Notes under the pieces: model-generated | What the model saw: only the letters and a program-made list of their open reading frames with translations | The model's database searches: none | Told to the model about the DNA's origin: nothing | In this document: in pieces, positions 52,146-64,000 of the stretch | Layout of the letters: each line of letters opens with the position of its first letter | Position numbering within the stretch: the stretch's first letter is position 1 | NCBI GenBank assembly: GCA_013400975.1 | Contig: WBMZ01008997.1 | Coordinates: 124,001-188,000 of the forward strand | From: Atrichornis clamosus | Lineage: Eukaryota > Chordata > Aves > Passeriformes > Menuridae | Length of the DNA stretch: 64,000 nucleotides | Direction of reading: 5' to 3' | Translations under genes and position numbers: made by a program

Positions 52146-53759
52146 GTAGAAAAGTAGAGGGAGACAAGATGGGAAAGCTGCTTGAATTTATTCTGTAAAC
52201 TATAATTCTGACTTCTTTTTGAGGGTACATACCTCACCTATATAGTGCAGAAAACAGGATTCTCACTAATCTGGGAATTGGAAGGGTCCACAGATGGAAT
52301 GCAGCACATCCTAACTCCTGAGTCAGAGTTCATGCAGATGTTAAGGAGCTTTCTACACCTTAAAGTAAATAGTGGTTTTTAACTATTACTACATAATTAT
52401 TATTTGGAGTTTCAAGTATAAAACTTTTTTTTTTTAATATTCACATTTTCAGCTATTCATTGAAATATTTTGTCAATGAATAGATTAAATTATATTGTGT
52501 TTCAAGATCTACCTGCAATGCTTTTAATACATTGGATATTCAGTCATGACTGTTTTCCGTATAGGCTGCAAAGGTCTCATAATCTTTGATTTTGCTTCTG
52601 TCTTTGAAGAAGGGTAGTTGAGGAAGAAAATACTAGTTTAGAACTGAAGTCTCAGTCCTGTTGGAAGAAACTTAAACAATGACTGACTCAATTTACAGTT
52701 GCTGATATTTAGAAATGGAAGGGAAAAGCATTTTCCAGCATTGTTTTGCATATTTTTACTGATTTTTATTGCTTAACTAGCTGGTTTTGACACTGCAGAA
52801 ATTTTCATTGCTAACAGTCCACCTTAACAAAATTCCTGGAGGTAACTCTGGGGCAGAAAGTTTTGGTCAGAGCTAGGACACTATTAACCAGTGGCTCAAT
52901 TATCTTCTTTTTTACTGTTGTAAATCAGAAAAGACTGCATTGATTTCCATGGATTTGTACTAACACAGAGTAATTTAAATCCTATAATGTCATTGTAAGA
53001 ATAAGGCATTTTTTCATTGCCCCATGTGGAACAGCATTAACAAGGAAGAGGGAAAAAAATCTGAATTGTTTAATTGGAAGGGTAAGGCTTCCTAGCAGCA
53101 GTGGTCCATTTTATTATTAAGAAAAGAGCCAATCTTAGAGCAAAATTTGAAGTTCTAAACCTGTGCTGCCTTATGTAAACTACTTATTCAGAACATACAT
53201 TTAAAATTTAATCTAGCAGGCATTGTTAGGAACAAGAGCTGTACTGTACCTGGTTTTGAAAACTGCTGAGTGCCCTCTTTTTCTACACTGAAGTTGAAAA
53301 TCGCCTTGATGTTCCACGTTTTAACATTCCCTTTACAAGGAGAGTTTAAAGTAGGTCGCAGTGGCAAAGATTTAAAGAAGATTTAAACAGAGTATGTGAA
53401 TTCCTTAAGGGATCCCAAAATCTTAGAATATGTAAACAACAAAAGACATCCTCTAATCCTCTCCTCTCTATGAATTGGTGAACTCAGTCCTCTACATGAC
53501 AAAGGTTTATGATAACACAGAAATTTTGCATCCTATTGTCATTCAGTTATTATGATCTGTTTTTATTTTTGTTGACTGACTCACATTTTTACCTCCATCC
53601 TATAAAGGCAAGGCTACTGTTTCAGAAGATTTGCATGTTGCCCTTTTTATTGATTTCTTAGAAATGCCTAGTAACTCTGCCTGTGGGAATACTAGGGTCT
53701 ATATATCACACTGAGTCCCTTTCAATCCCTTCCGTAAGACAACAGGCAGTATAGGAGGT
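52146..53759. other. A/T-rich non-coding DNA, no gene seen
   Basis: No exon or dispersed repeat is recognised. The right-hand end merges into the degraded LTR below without a clear boundary. Confidence 0.55.
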
Positions 53760-54256
53760 TGGGGTTTGCACTTGGTTGTTTCTTTCTGCTGCTCCTTGCT
53801 TCTTATTTATTTTCGTCCACTGCTTTTTGATCCTTAAAATACTCCCCTACCCTGATATTGTTCGCCTGCTGTTGCCCTCCTGGTGGTGTCCCTGCCCCAG
53901 CATGGGTCCTCCACAGGCTGTGGTCTCTTAAGGGTGTCCCTGACCTGGTGTGCATTACCCATGGCCACAGTTCCCTTGGAGGTATCTCCTCCATCATTAG
54001 GAATCTCTTTCCAAGGTGGTGGCTCCAGCTGTGCCTCTCGTCCTTCATATCTGCAGCTCTTTCTAAATATGTTTGAGTAGAGGCACCATAAGCTCCTCTG
54101 CCTGGTTGAAGTTCTGACAGTCAATGATCTCTTTTGGCCTCGTTCACAGCCTTATGGAACTGTCTGGGACTGGCATAAGACAGTTCACTGCCTTCTTCCA
54201 CACAGCTCACCCTGCTACCAAAACTCTGCCATTTATGCCCAGTATAAGAAAAAACA
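53760..54256 (-). mobile_element. Degraded LTR, minus strand, ERVL-like
   Basis: In the minus (sense) direction the block begins TGTTTTTTCTTATACTGGGC at plus 54256 and contains GAGTTTTGGTAGCAGGG (plus about 54211-54227), which parallels the TTTTGGTAGCGGGGG near the start of the LTR at 26908-27684. Further along are GGACCCATGCTGGGGCAGG (plus about 53894-53912), resembling that LTR's tandem unit, and an AATAAA signal (plus 53806-53811). The 3' boundary near 53760 is not defined and no target duplication is visible, so this is an older or truncated relative. The minus-strand frames at 53803-54048 and 53834-54124 are LTR read-through, not genes. Confidence 0.75.
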
Positions 54257-55180
54257 TAATTATAGTGATGCACTACATACCCAGCCCAGAATGGAATATG
54301 ATGCCTTCCTATACAGGCTGGGCAAATTAGTGAAGGAATATGACTGGTGACAAAATATTTTGAATTTGGTCTCTGTTGAGACCTTGAGGTTATGGACAGA
54401 CAGGTTATTCATGAAATAAACAGATTGCATTTGTTTGCAGTTTGCAGAGCCTGATGGGCTTAGAAAATGCAGGTTATGTGTACTAAACAAAGTCACTTTG
54501 CAACTTTTCATTATGGATTCAAGTAATCTCTTTGAAAATCAGTAACACCTCTAATCTATACTTGCACCTCAGAAAGGGATTTGTGCCTTTTCAAGCTTTT
54601 GAAACTACATTCATAAATGCTTTTGCACTCTGATAATTTTTTTTTCCAGTGACAAATTCATGCCAAATTAAACATTTCTGTGTTTTATAGTGAGATGGGT
54701 GTTCAGAGTTAATTCCTAATCTGATCATTTCCAGGTTTTCAGTTCAATATGATTTATCTAGTTGAAAGGAGTATTATGGCTGTTATCAGCCACCACTAAT
54801 GAACGCATGAAAATGACACAGTATGTACTTCTCCTGACCAGTCATGCAGTCTAAATATAACCATGCAAACCACTGCTACAGCTCTGGTACTCCTTGTGAT
54901 GTGTTGAAATGAAAAGTCGCTAACAGATATGAGTGTGTAGATTTAGTATAAAAGAATGTCTGTAAGCCAGCTGGCCTAATGTTTGTGCACTGTAAGGAGG
55001 TCAAAGGCCTTGTATGGTCTTAATAAATAGAATCAACTGACTTCATATGTATTTTGGCACTAATATGTGGCCTATGGCATCATTTCCTGAGGTTTAGTGC
55101 AATATTAATAAAAAGGCTATTCCAGATTAGGTTCAAATCACTGCTGTGGTGGAGAACAGTTTTTGTCTTTGCTCAATCAG

Positions 55181-55204
55181 AAATAAATAAATAAATAAAT
55201 AAAT
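55181..55204. repeat. (AAAT)6 microsatellite
   Basis: Six perfect AAAT units. Confidence 0.95.
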
Positions 55205-55757
55205 GGAATAAGGCACAGCTGCTTATGGCGTTACTTTGAAATACCCACACATACAAATCCCCAAGTTAAGTTGAAGATTGCTTCATTTTATTTATTTCTT
55301 GTTAGTTTGCTTTAAATCACTGACTTCTCTGGGAATGAAAAAAAACGGAAAGGAAAAAAGAAACAAACCTTACCCAGGCCAGAGAGATGAATAAAGCACA
55401 TGCCAACAATAAATCCAGGTTTAGCCTTTGGCTCTGAAGCACCCTGAATTCATTACACTTGTTTGTGCAGCCACTGTTAATCTGTTTTGACAACAAATTA
55501 AAGTCTGATTTAAAATAAAGCAAATCACAAAATAATTAGAAGTTTCTTGTCTCTCACATCACTTCCCAGTTCTTCATCCATTACTGGTCCAGGTTGTAGG
55601 GATTCATCACCTGCCATCTGATGCTTCACAAGATTCATCTGTTAGGCTTTCCTTTTTCTGTCACCGAGGTACCCACTTTTTTCGTGGTATCATGTGGGGT
55701 ACCTACACATTAAGCACTGTTTGACCTGTTTTCCTTCAAAGACTCTCACTTTAGATC

Positions 55758-55970
55758 CTAGAGTAAAATATACCTCTTGAATTCTTCTTTAGCAGGCCTA
55801 AGTGCTTGTTCCACACCCTCATTAGCCATTTTTCTGAAAATTTTTATGAAAGCTTCTCTGAAACACATAATTTCAAACAGTTTCTTTCCCACTGTAATGC
55901 ACTCTATTTCAGTAATGAGCTGTGTTATGATCCAGTGTGCAGCACCCATTCCCACAGATGCATTCTTCAT
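55758..55970 (-). other. Unrecognised 70-codon frame, possibly fortuitous
   Basis: The frame starts ATG and ends TAG on the minus strand. Its composition is balanced for this window: alternating charged and hydrophobic residues, for example FREAFIKIFRKMANEGVEQA at about residues 37-56, which could form an amphipathic helix. On the opposite strand a 69-codon frame (55777-55986) covers nearly the same bases. Near the end the minus strand reads AAGAGGTATAT, which could serve as a splice donor. I recognise no family and no upstream or downstream exon, so a chance frame or the remnant of an old element is at least as likely as an exon. Confidence 0.2.
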
Positions 55971-58939
55971 TTATGACAGCCTCTAATCCTGTCCTACTTA
56001 TTATTTCACTTTTTCTCCTTGATAAATGTCAAAGCCAAATTTGTATTTCAATATGGAAGCATGAGTATAAAAGTGAGCATGAGAAAAGTAATATGCAAAA
56101 ATTCTAAATCCAGGACTGTAAGTGTAATTCTTTATGTGCACTTCCTCCTTATCTGAAGCATACAGGTTATCTGTGTTTAAATTAGATGTTTAAGACTTAT
56201 TTCAAAAAATGGAAGAACACTACCTTTTCAAAGTCTTTTTCACAAGGGTGGATTTTATAAAGTGGGCGTATACATGCGTTTGTTTACCTGTATGTATGTA
56301 TGAATTTTGATGGCTGAGGGAGAAAAGACAATGAAGTAAACGTTTGAATATAAATAGGTGAAAACTCCTTTTCAATTTTTCCTCAGCTAAGCTAAGGCAA
56401 AATCTTACATTCAACATTTTTCATTGTTTTAGTTGTTGTGGTTTGGTTTGTTAGTTTTGTTTTTTCCAACAAAGATATAATTTTGGATGTAAAATGTGGG
56501 GGGTTAATTTCCCAAACTTGATCCCCTGATGCCTTTTTAGATACCTTAATGTATCTTGTTTTCTTTCCAGCTGAAATTGAATTCTAACATATTTTTGAAA
56601 ACATTTAGAAGTGAGAAGGAAGTAAGGCTGCCAGTGGTAAAAATATTAATTTTTATTTTTCTGTGTTTGTATGGTGAGCTGATATTGTTAACACATATGC
56701 CATTTTGGAATGATGTAGCTTTCAAAAAGTTGTTTTCTATAATTTTGCTATTTTAAGGTATGACTTATTCTGACATGCAGATGAAGCTAGTAGAAATTTA
56801 AATACATACAGAAAAAATATGAAACTGCAGTAATCTTATGAATAGAGCTTTTTAAATCATTAAAACTTCTCAAAACAGATGCAACATATATTTTTTTTTA
56901 ATTCCCCAGATTATCATTAGCCTTGAGGTCACAGATAATTATAGTATCTTCAACACCCCTGCTAAACCACTGGAATTACAGTAAGGATTTATAAAAGGAA
57001 CTCATCTAAGTCTGAGGCCTTTTGAAACTATGAAAATGAGAACAGAAAGATTTTTATTACTGACTTGACTCTGTGACTCTGTAAATATGAAATACTGTGC
57101 AAGTTACTTAACATAAATACCTTGTACATGTAGAATGATAGACACTCTTTATTCATCTTTCTCAAAGCATACAAAAATTGATGTAATTCTTAGAATATAC
57201 CTGCAATGAAGTACTTTCAGTAAAATACACAAAATTTGAGCCTCCTTGATACTACTTTCTTATGTACTACATTTCTTGAATTTACCTATTTTGTGGAGAA
57301 AAGTGGAGTTAGGGATATGGGCTAATAAATGATAGGGTGAAAAAAATGTCTCTTATCAGTCTCAAGGAGTGCACTTCTCAAGATTAATTAACAAATTTGT
57401 TCATTGGTACTTACAAGGTCACAAAATTGATTCACAAAAACTTTTGTATATGTCCTAGAAAACAAAATACACTGAAAAGAAATCAATATTGAATTTTCAT
57501 TCATGTGCAATAAGTGAATTTAGGATTAGCAAGAAAATGCCCACACACACGCATTTCAAATATTCAACTGAATGAGCCATTTCATGCTTTGAAGAAATGA
57601 AGTATAAAACCCTAGTTTCTAAGTTTCTAACCAGATAAATGGTTTTTACTCTACTGCATTTCTAACTATACTTTGATTTCATCCACCCACTTGAAAACCA
57701 GCAACATTACTGGAGCAAATAAAGCAGGTTATTGCAGAAAACTGAAGAACTTAAAACCTTTCCTGGCCATAAATCTTCTTGTAACGTTCCCATAGTTTCT
57801 CCTGTATGATATGCCGTCTTAGATGGCTTCATATTTCTCAATAATGTACTGAAAAATGCATTAACTTTCAGAGGAAAATAGAGATATTTTCTAGCTTAAC
57901 TGATTTGAAGTCCAGCTCAATGGAAACAGAAACTGAGATTTCTTTGAGAAGTTGTAATGAAATGTTATGGATTCCATATTCCCCTGACATATCACGAATA
58001 ACAACAGTGATACCAGCAGTTTATGATCCTTGTCACATTTAACATTAGTTAATTCCTGCGTGACTGTCTCACAGATGAAGATAACTGATAATGGATTGTA
58101 TTATGAAGAAGAGAAATATATGAAGTCATACTTTAATCAACAGTATTTTAAGCACTGTATAACTCATTCTTTGTTCAGTCACAGATTATGTTGATATGAA
58201 TGGGGAAAAATAATTCAGAAGGTAAAGAAAAAACTGGTTTCCCAGTTTTGTATCTATTGATCTTTGTGTACACTTCCAATAGGTAGAGGCAGAGGCAAAT
58301 AGGCTGTGAGATGTTCCTAATGTTAAAAAGATGAAAAGTTTATACAGCATGCTCATCTTGATATTTTAATTCTTCCTAAAGAGTTCAAAATATGGTTAAC
58401 TTAGAAAACAAATTAAGTTGCATTTAAGTGCTTTGATGCACTCGTTTCAGAGCTCACAGAAAAGTACAAGAGAATTAGTCAACTTACCTGAGTGTTATTC
58501 ATGTGAAGTATGAGATAGCTCTACTCTATTAGTCTTTATTCAAATATGTCTAGATCTCACTACAGGAGACCAGTAAACAGAAGGAATTACAAGACTGCAG
58601 AGTGCTCAAACTTTTTGTGTTGTTTCTAGTACCTTCTGAATTTTCTAATATTCTGTATTGAAAATGACCTAGTAGACTAATCAGTTGTCTAAGAATTATT
58701 GTTCAACAATACAATGCTATGATATAAGTTATATGCAGGAGAGTCTGAAGAATACAGATGTGAAATGCAATATTGTATTTTTATTTCATGTAATGACTGA
58801 AGAAATAACACCAAACATTGAGATCCAGACTTGTCATCCCTTTTATATCTTCCATTTCTGTAAAATGAAATTGCATTCTGGCTTTGGAGAAAGTTGCCAT
58901 TAGCTTCCTGGGTGTGCTAATTTTTCATAGCTATACATG

Positions 58940-60203
58940 AGACCTGTGCGCCTGGGAAGATCATGGAACCTAGAAACTGTGATAAGGTACCTAGAGGACA
59001 GGATCTGAGACAGTCAGCAGGGCTACACAAATGGCAAGTCCACCTGACCAACCTAGTGACCTTCTTATGAAGGAGTGACTCCATCAGTGGTAAGGGAAGT
59101 GTAAAGGCGTCATTTATCTGAACTTTTGTAAAGCCCTTGGCACGGTCCCCCACTACATCCTTCTCTCTAAATTGGAGAGAGATGGATTCAATGGGTGGAC
59201 TATTAAATGAGGAATTGGATGTATGGTTGCATCCAGAGGGTAGAGGTCAATGTCTCAGAGTCCTGATGGACATCAGTGAAGAGTGGTGACCTTCAAGGGT
59301 CTGTTTTGGGACCAGTGTTATTTAACATCTTCACTAATGACATAGATAACAGGAAAGAGCACCTTTAGCAAATATGCAGATGACACAAATCTGAGTGGTG
59401 CTGTTAACACACCTAAAGGATGGGATGCCATCCAGAGGGACTTGGACAAGCTTGCGAAGGGGGCCCATGGGAATTTTATTAGGGTAAAGATGAAATACAA
59501 GGTGCTACACTGGGGTCAGGGCAACCCCCAGTATTATTACAGGCTGGGGGATGCAGAGATCAAAAGCAGCCCTTCCGAGGAGGACTTGGGGATGCTGTGG
59601 ATGAGAGGCTGGACATGATCCAGCAATGTCAGCTTGTAGCCCAGAAAGCCAATAAAATCTACGTGATTCTGCCCCTCTGCTTCGCTCTGATGAAACCTCA
59701 CCTGGAGTGCTACATCCAGCTCTGGAGACCCCAGCACAGGAAGGACATCAGCCTGTTGGAGCAAGTTCAGAGAAGGGACACCAAGTTGACACCTCTCCTA
59801 CAGGGAAAGGATGAGAGAATTGGGTTTGTTCAGACTGGAAAAGAGAAGTCTTTAGGTTGACCTAATTGCAACTTTCCAGTACCTGAATGTAGTTACACGA
59901 AAGACGGAGAGAGACAGTTCACAAGAATATATAATGATAGGAATAAGGCAGAATGACTTTAAACTGAGAGTAGGTTTAAATGACATACTAGAAAAAAAAT
60001 CTTTTTTTTTTTAGGGTGGTGAGGTCCAGAGCAGTTTGTGAATGTCCCATCCCTGAAGTCTTCAAGACCAGGTTGGATGGGTCTCTGAGTAATCTGGTCT
60101 AGTGAAGGGTGTCCCTACCCACAGCAGGGGGAATGGAACTAGATGATCTTTAAGGTCCCTTCCAATGAAAATCACTCTATGATTCCATGATTCTATGATG
60201 TCC
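58940..60203 (+). mobile_element. CR1 LINE, longest copy in the window (1.26 kb)
   Basis: A 5'-truncated CR1 from the region before the reverse-transcriptase core to the 3' tail. Sense blocks in order: TNLVTFL-like at about 59048-59068; [19 protein letters not shown] at about 59151-59207; the catalytic K-Y-A-D-D-T with both aspartates kept (YADD at 59373-59384); a [15 protein letters not shown] block at about 59612-59656; and KPHLECYIQLWRPQHRKD at about 59694-59747. The 3' UTR reads GGAACTAGATGATCTTTAAG (about 60135-60154), with the tail CTATGATTCCATGATTCTAT at about 60177-60196. Frameshifts and in-frame stops (for example TGA in the segment after TIK, near 59208) mean it is inactive. Frames at 58917-59153, 59318-59500, 59537-59764 and 59597-59860 are this element or its shadows. 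Confidence 0.95.
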
Positions 60204-62639
60204 TTCATTTGTGTTTACTGGTGTTTCATACATGGCTGAAATTCCAGCACAAAGCATGGATGCCTGTTTAACAAGCATTTCTCATGGACAGAATATTTAA
60301 TTTTTTTTGCAGTAAACATTTCTATGCATTTTTTGGGTGGTTTGGTAAGCTGGTTTTACACTTCAACATTTTTGATAATTTCAGTTCTACCTTCACTTTT
60401 TTTCGCATTTTGGAAAGTGAAATAGTGCCCTTGTAAGTCAAAAAGAAGCAGCATGCTACAGGAAAAATGTTGATTTTGCAAAGCATCCTCTTTGGAGTAG
60501 AAAATTGTTTTGAGAATTCAGATACATAATTTTAGGGAATTGCAATTTTTTATTTTTTACTGTAAGAAAGTATTCTAAAGTTGAACAAGATTTTCTTACA
60601 GTGACAGCATAGCCAGCAAAAAAGAGAGGTTTTTGGAATTGCCAAAATAACCAGTAAACCAAGAATAGGATAGTTGGGTTTCACGAGCTAAAAAAAACCT
60701 ATAAGGCAAATAATTGCAAAATTGATTACAGTTTGGTCTTGTGTGCACTAAATTAACAAAGCCTATATAAAGAAATAGTGTTTTTACAACATTAAAATTA
60801 AGTAAATCTATTCAACCTACTCAACATCTCTCTCCCAAAATTAGCAAAACCCTACCCATAGCTATGTCTAAAAAAATGAAACCCACCATCTATTATATTA
60901 TCTGAGTGACAAAAAAATTCCCTTAGCATTATTTTTCTTCTTCACTTAGCTTATTGATTAAATCATCCTCAAGGAAGAGTTTGGGGGGTTGTTTGGTTTT
61001 AGGGGTTTTTTCAGTTGATATATGCCAGTCATGCAAAATTGGTGATAATTCAGGTAAGAAAGTTATTTTGCCAACTATGATGACTCCAGCAGTATTCATC
61101 ACATACACAGAACACCTAGTGACGGAGAACTGAGGTAATTTTAGGCTTCTGCACTGCCTATTTTTTCATAGAATCTTCGAGTACATCACAAATTTTGACA
61201 CAAGGATCACTTTATCCAATTTGAAATTTAATTGCTGCTTGGCATCCTCTACAGTTCATTAAGACCTCAAAGGGAAGTTTAGTAAACCCACAGTGATTAG
61301 GGAACTTCCCCAAACTAGCTGATACAAAAGCATTAAATACACGTCATAATTCAGAGCACCGATACCAGGGAACTGATGTTTTTCCTTCTTTTTGCTATTC
61401 AGTCTGAATTTCTGTCTTGAGGACAATCATCCTTTAAAGGACAGATTACTCCTGGGTGGAAGTACAAATTTTCATTCATTTTAAGTATGACAATGATGTT
61501 TGCCATTACTTGTATGAGAAACCTGTAACTAAAACATTTATCCACAAATGTTCTCTTGAAGATCAATACCATTACTCCTTTGCTCTCACCTTCAGATCAG
61601 TGCACTAGCCAGAAGTCTACATGGCATCAGCAGGAACTAAGTGGGACCTACAGATCTTCATCATAACTATTTCTTTTTTTTCGTCTTTTTGTTTTCTTTT
61701 TTTGTTTTATGGGGATGGGTGATGGAGGTAGGAAGCATTTTATATGTGGTTGGTTTCTTTTTTTTGCTTATATTGTGTTCCTGGCATAAGGGGAGAAATC
61801 AGGATTCTTATGTCTATTTGAAAGTAAATGATTTGCAGATATCAGATTAATTTTCCATATTTTACTGGGATCTAGATCCTCTGCAAACAAACTTACTATT
61901 AAAATATCCGGACCCAAAGAATGGTTGCTTCCTGGGTTGACAGGATTTGTTGTTTGTTTTGGAAATGTTTTGGACATTTTATTGTGGAAATGTAATTACT
62001 GATTTCTTTCTACTGATTTAAACCAGCAAGAGAATGTGGCTTGAAGTATATAACAAGGCATAGTTCACTCTTTTGATCCTGAGAGTTAAAGTGGGAGTAG
62101 TGATTTTTAAAATCAAATTCTCTCTGGCAACTTCAATCAATCATTTTAAAGTGCTTTTATTTACAAGTTACATTTTATTTTCCTCCTTTAGGCAAATGAA
62201 AAAAAAATCTGTTGGAGACTGAAGAAGTTTGGGACTTTGCCTTTTCTTATTCAGAACTTAATTCCAAAGTTATTTTTTAATATCTCTCCATCTACTGCTA
62301 ACATTAAGATGTGTTATCAGATGTATTCTTGCTTTTTTATCTCTTCAGGTACCCTTCCCAACTGGGCTTATTCTGTGATCCAGGAAGGTACTATCTTTCC
62401 AGTTACTTTTAGACAAATCAGAGACCTGTAACATGGGAAAAAATATAAGTGTACTAATGAAAATATATAATTAAAATTAGTTTTCCTTGAACACAACCAT
62501 AAGCTTACTGAAATTGTGTAACTAACTAACCGGTATTATAAGTATTTTGCAACATTCCAAGAACATAGTCAAATACAATATTACATGTGCACATGAACAA
62601 TGTCATCCTCAAAGAAGAAAAGAAGGAAGAATATCATTG
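60204..62639. other. A/T-rich non-coding DNA, no gene seen
   Basis: No gene or dispersed repeat is recognised. A T-rich low-complexity tract at 61668-61715 yields a hydrophobic chance frame. Confidence 0.6.
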
Positions 62640-63257
62640 TGCTGTGGTTTATCATCAGTTCACAACTAAGACATGCACATCTGCTCACATCTGCACCCCT
62701 GGTGGGATGAGGGAAAGAATCGGAAGAGTAAAAGTAAGAGAACTCAAGGTTTGAGATAAGAACATTTTAACAGTGTAAATAAAATAATTAACAAAAAAAT
62801 AATAACAGTAATAGGGAAAAAATAGGATAAAAAGCCCCAAAACAACCAAAACCAAAGAAAGAGAGAAAAACCAAGAAAAACAAGTGATGCAAATGCAAAA
62901 CAGTTGCTCACTTCCAACCAACCGATGCCCAACCTGCTCCTGAACAGCAGCCCCTTGGCCAGGCTTCCTCCAGCTTTATATGCTGAGCATGATGCCATAC
63001 GCTATGGGATATTCCTTTGGTCAGCTGCGGTCAGCCGTCCTGTCTGTGTTGCCTTCCAACTTCTGTGCATCCCCAGCCTATTCACTGGTGAGGTGAGATG
63101 GGGTGTGAGGCAGAAAAAGGGCTTGTCTCTGTAAGAACTGTTCAGCAATAATGAAAATATCCCTGTGCTATCAGCATTACTCTCATCCTAAATCCAAAAC
63201 ATAGCACTGTACCAGTGACTAGAAGAAAATTACTCTATCCCAGTAGAAACCAGGACA
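62640..63257 (-). mobile_element. Solo LTR of the same ERVL-type family as 6287-6826, minus strand
   Basis: This is a full-length LTR of 618 bp. In the sense (minus) direction it starts TGTCCTGGTTTCTACTGGGA at plus 63257 and matches the first 100 bp of the LTR at 6287 almost base for base (for example CTGGTACAGTGCT in both). It has a TATA box ATATAAAG (plus 62974-62981), a T-rich middle (plus 62770-62890), and then CTTACTTTTACTCTTCCG- and ATTCT-like blocks. It ends ATAAACCACAGCA at plus 62640, one CA terminus as expected. The flanks CATTG (62635-62639) and AGTTG (63258-63262) share only three of five bases, so any target duplication has decayed. Frames at 62685-63134 are LTR sequence. No internal retroviral genes are present. 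Confidence 0.92.
62974..62981 (-). promoter_or_regulatory. TATA box of the minus-strand solo LTR
   Basis: CTTTATAT on the plus strand reads ATATAAAG in the sense direction, about 280 bp into the LTR. This is comparable to the position in the related LTR at 6287. Confidence 0.6.
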
Positions 63258-64000
63258 AGTTGGATGTAAGAGGCACCCAAGCAACAAAAAAATGCCAGAC
63301 CAAGGCCAAGATAAGACCAACAGACAGTAAATAGGCAGGATGTTCTCCCAAACACACAAGACAAAATGAAATAAATAGTACTAGTAGAGGAGACACACCA
63401 ACTACACACCTCCTTCTGGAGAAAATACAAGGAAGAAAGAAAGATCACTTCAGTTCCAACTTTACTTGCCAACAAGCTCTTAAGCTTCATCACCTCAACC
63501 TTTATGCCCAAGGACAACCAAGGTTCTTCTCCATCAGTGCTAAGTGTACAGTATTAGCTCTGTGATATTGCATACTCAAAAGTAATTTAGAATATGATTG
63601 CTAAACATGACCACCTTTGTATATGTGGTGATGGTTAATATTGTGAAAGAATTTGCCATAGCTTGAAGTGAATTTTTAATAACTTACTTTAGTAAAGTTT
63701 TTTTTTAAGATTAAATTTGACCCAATTTTTCTCTTAATTAATCCATCTTCAGCCTGGGATAAGCAGGGCATATAAAGTGAATTAAACATCCTAGTTCTGG
63801 TGTTGTAATAGAGTGTCTTGAAGTTCATGGAAACATGGTATCTATCACTGAAACTTTTTATGTGCTGCAAAGGAAGATCTGTCCTCCCTGGCTTCATTCA
63901 GGTAGAGTTTTTGTTAAGAAAGCAATCTGCTTTTTAACCATTTATGTCACACTAGCAAGCCTTCAGCTCTGAAAGCCATAAAACCAGAGAATACACTATA
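63258..64000. other. A/T-rich non-coding DNA to the window end
   Basis: No gene or dispersed repeat is recognised. The frame at 63230-63517 starts in this segment and runs through the LTR boundary, so it is not a coding gene. Confidence 0.55.

Larger units (their letters stand above)
54257..58939. other. A/T-rich non-coding DNA with an (AAAT)n microsatellite
   Basis: No recognised gene or interspersed repeat. There is an (AAAT)6 at 55181-55204 and a pair of overlapping antisense frames at 55758-55986 (see separate entry). The GGTACC-rich interval 55660-55705 was inspected and not identified. Confidence 0.55.

Noticed and set aside
1..64000. CRISPR arrays, operons, ribosome binding sites, tRNA or rRNA genes
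   Set aside because: The sequence is vertebrate in character. No spaced direct-repeat array, cloverleaf or rRNA-like segment was seen.

Overview
This 64 kb window looks like bird nuclear DNA, probably from a neoavian species. The evidence is its repeat content. There are nine 3'-truncated CR1 LINE fragments, several ending in the octamer tail typical of avian CR1 (ATTCTATG-like), and five LTR or LTR-like segments that resemble avian ERVL-type and other endogenous-retrovirus LTRs. The rest is A/T-rich and shows no exon, splice-bounded reading frame, tRNA, rRNA or other RNA gene that I can recognise. It reads as a gene desert or the inside of a very long intron. Family names rest on my memory of avian repeat consensuses, because no database search was possible.

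Layout from left to right: A/T-rich single-copy DNA (1-2970); a CR1 ORF2 fragment with a GC-rich appendix (2971-3497); unique DNA; a plus-strand solo LTR (6287-6826); unique DNA; a CR1 3' end (13245-13512); unique DNA with a perfect 28-bp palindrome (15511-15538); short CR1 tails (18728-18856 and 24730-24903); a CpG-rich LTR-like block (about 25434-25985); a minus-strand solo LTR with a perfect 5-bp target duplication (26908-27684); an old, diverged CR1 relative (30645-30988); a 14 kb stretch without recognised dispersed repeats but with simple repeats and inverted repeats (30989-45190); a 1 kb CR1 (45192-46234); two minus-strand CR1 3' ends (48966-49478 and 51823-52145); a degraded minus-strand LTR (about 53760-54256); the longest CR1 copy (about 58940-60203); and a minus-strand solo LTR (62640-63257) of the same family as the one at 6287, in inverted orientation.

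No genes work together here. The reading frames longer than about 60 codons are of two kinds: translations of CR1 or LTR sequence, or chance frames in A/T-rich DNA. Comparing the reverse-transcriptase catalytic motif in the three CR1 copies that keep it shows two with a lost aspartate and one with the aspartate pair intact, but that copy is broken elsewhere. I did not find a new biological system. The observations most worth checking are the LTR with an exact target duplication, the inverted pair of related LTRs, the CpG-rich LTR-like block, the GC-rich appendix at 3346-3497, several perfect inverted repeats, and an unexplained pair of overlapping antisense frames at 55758-55986.
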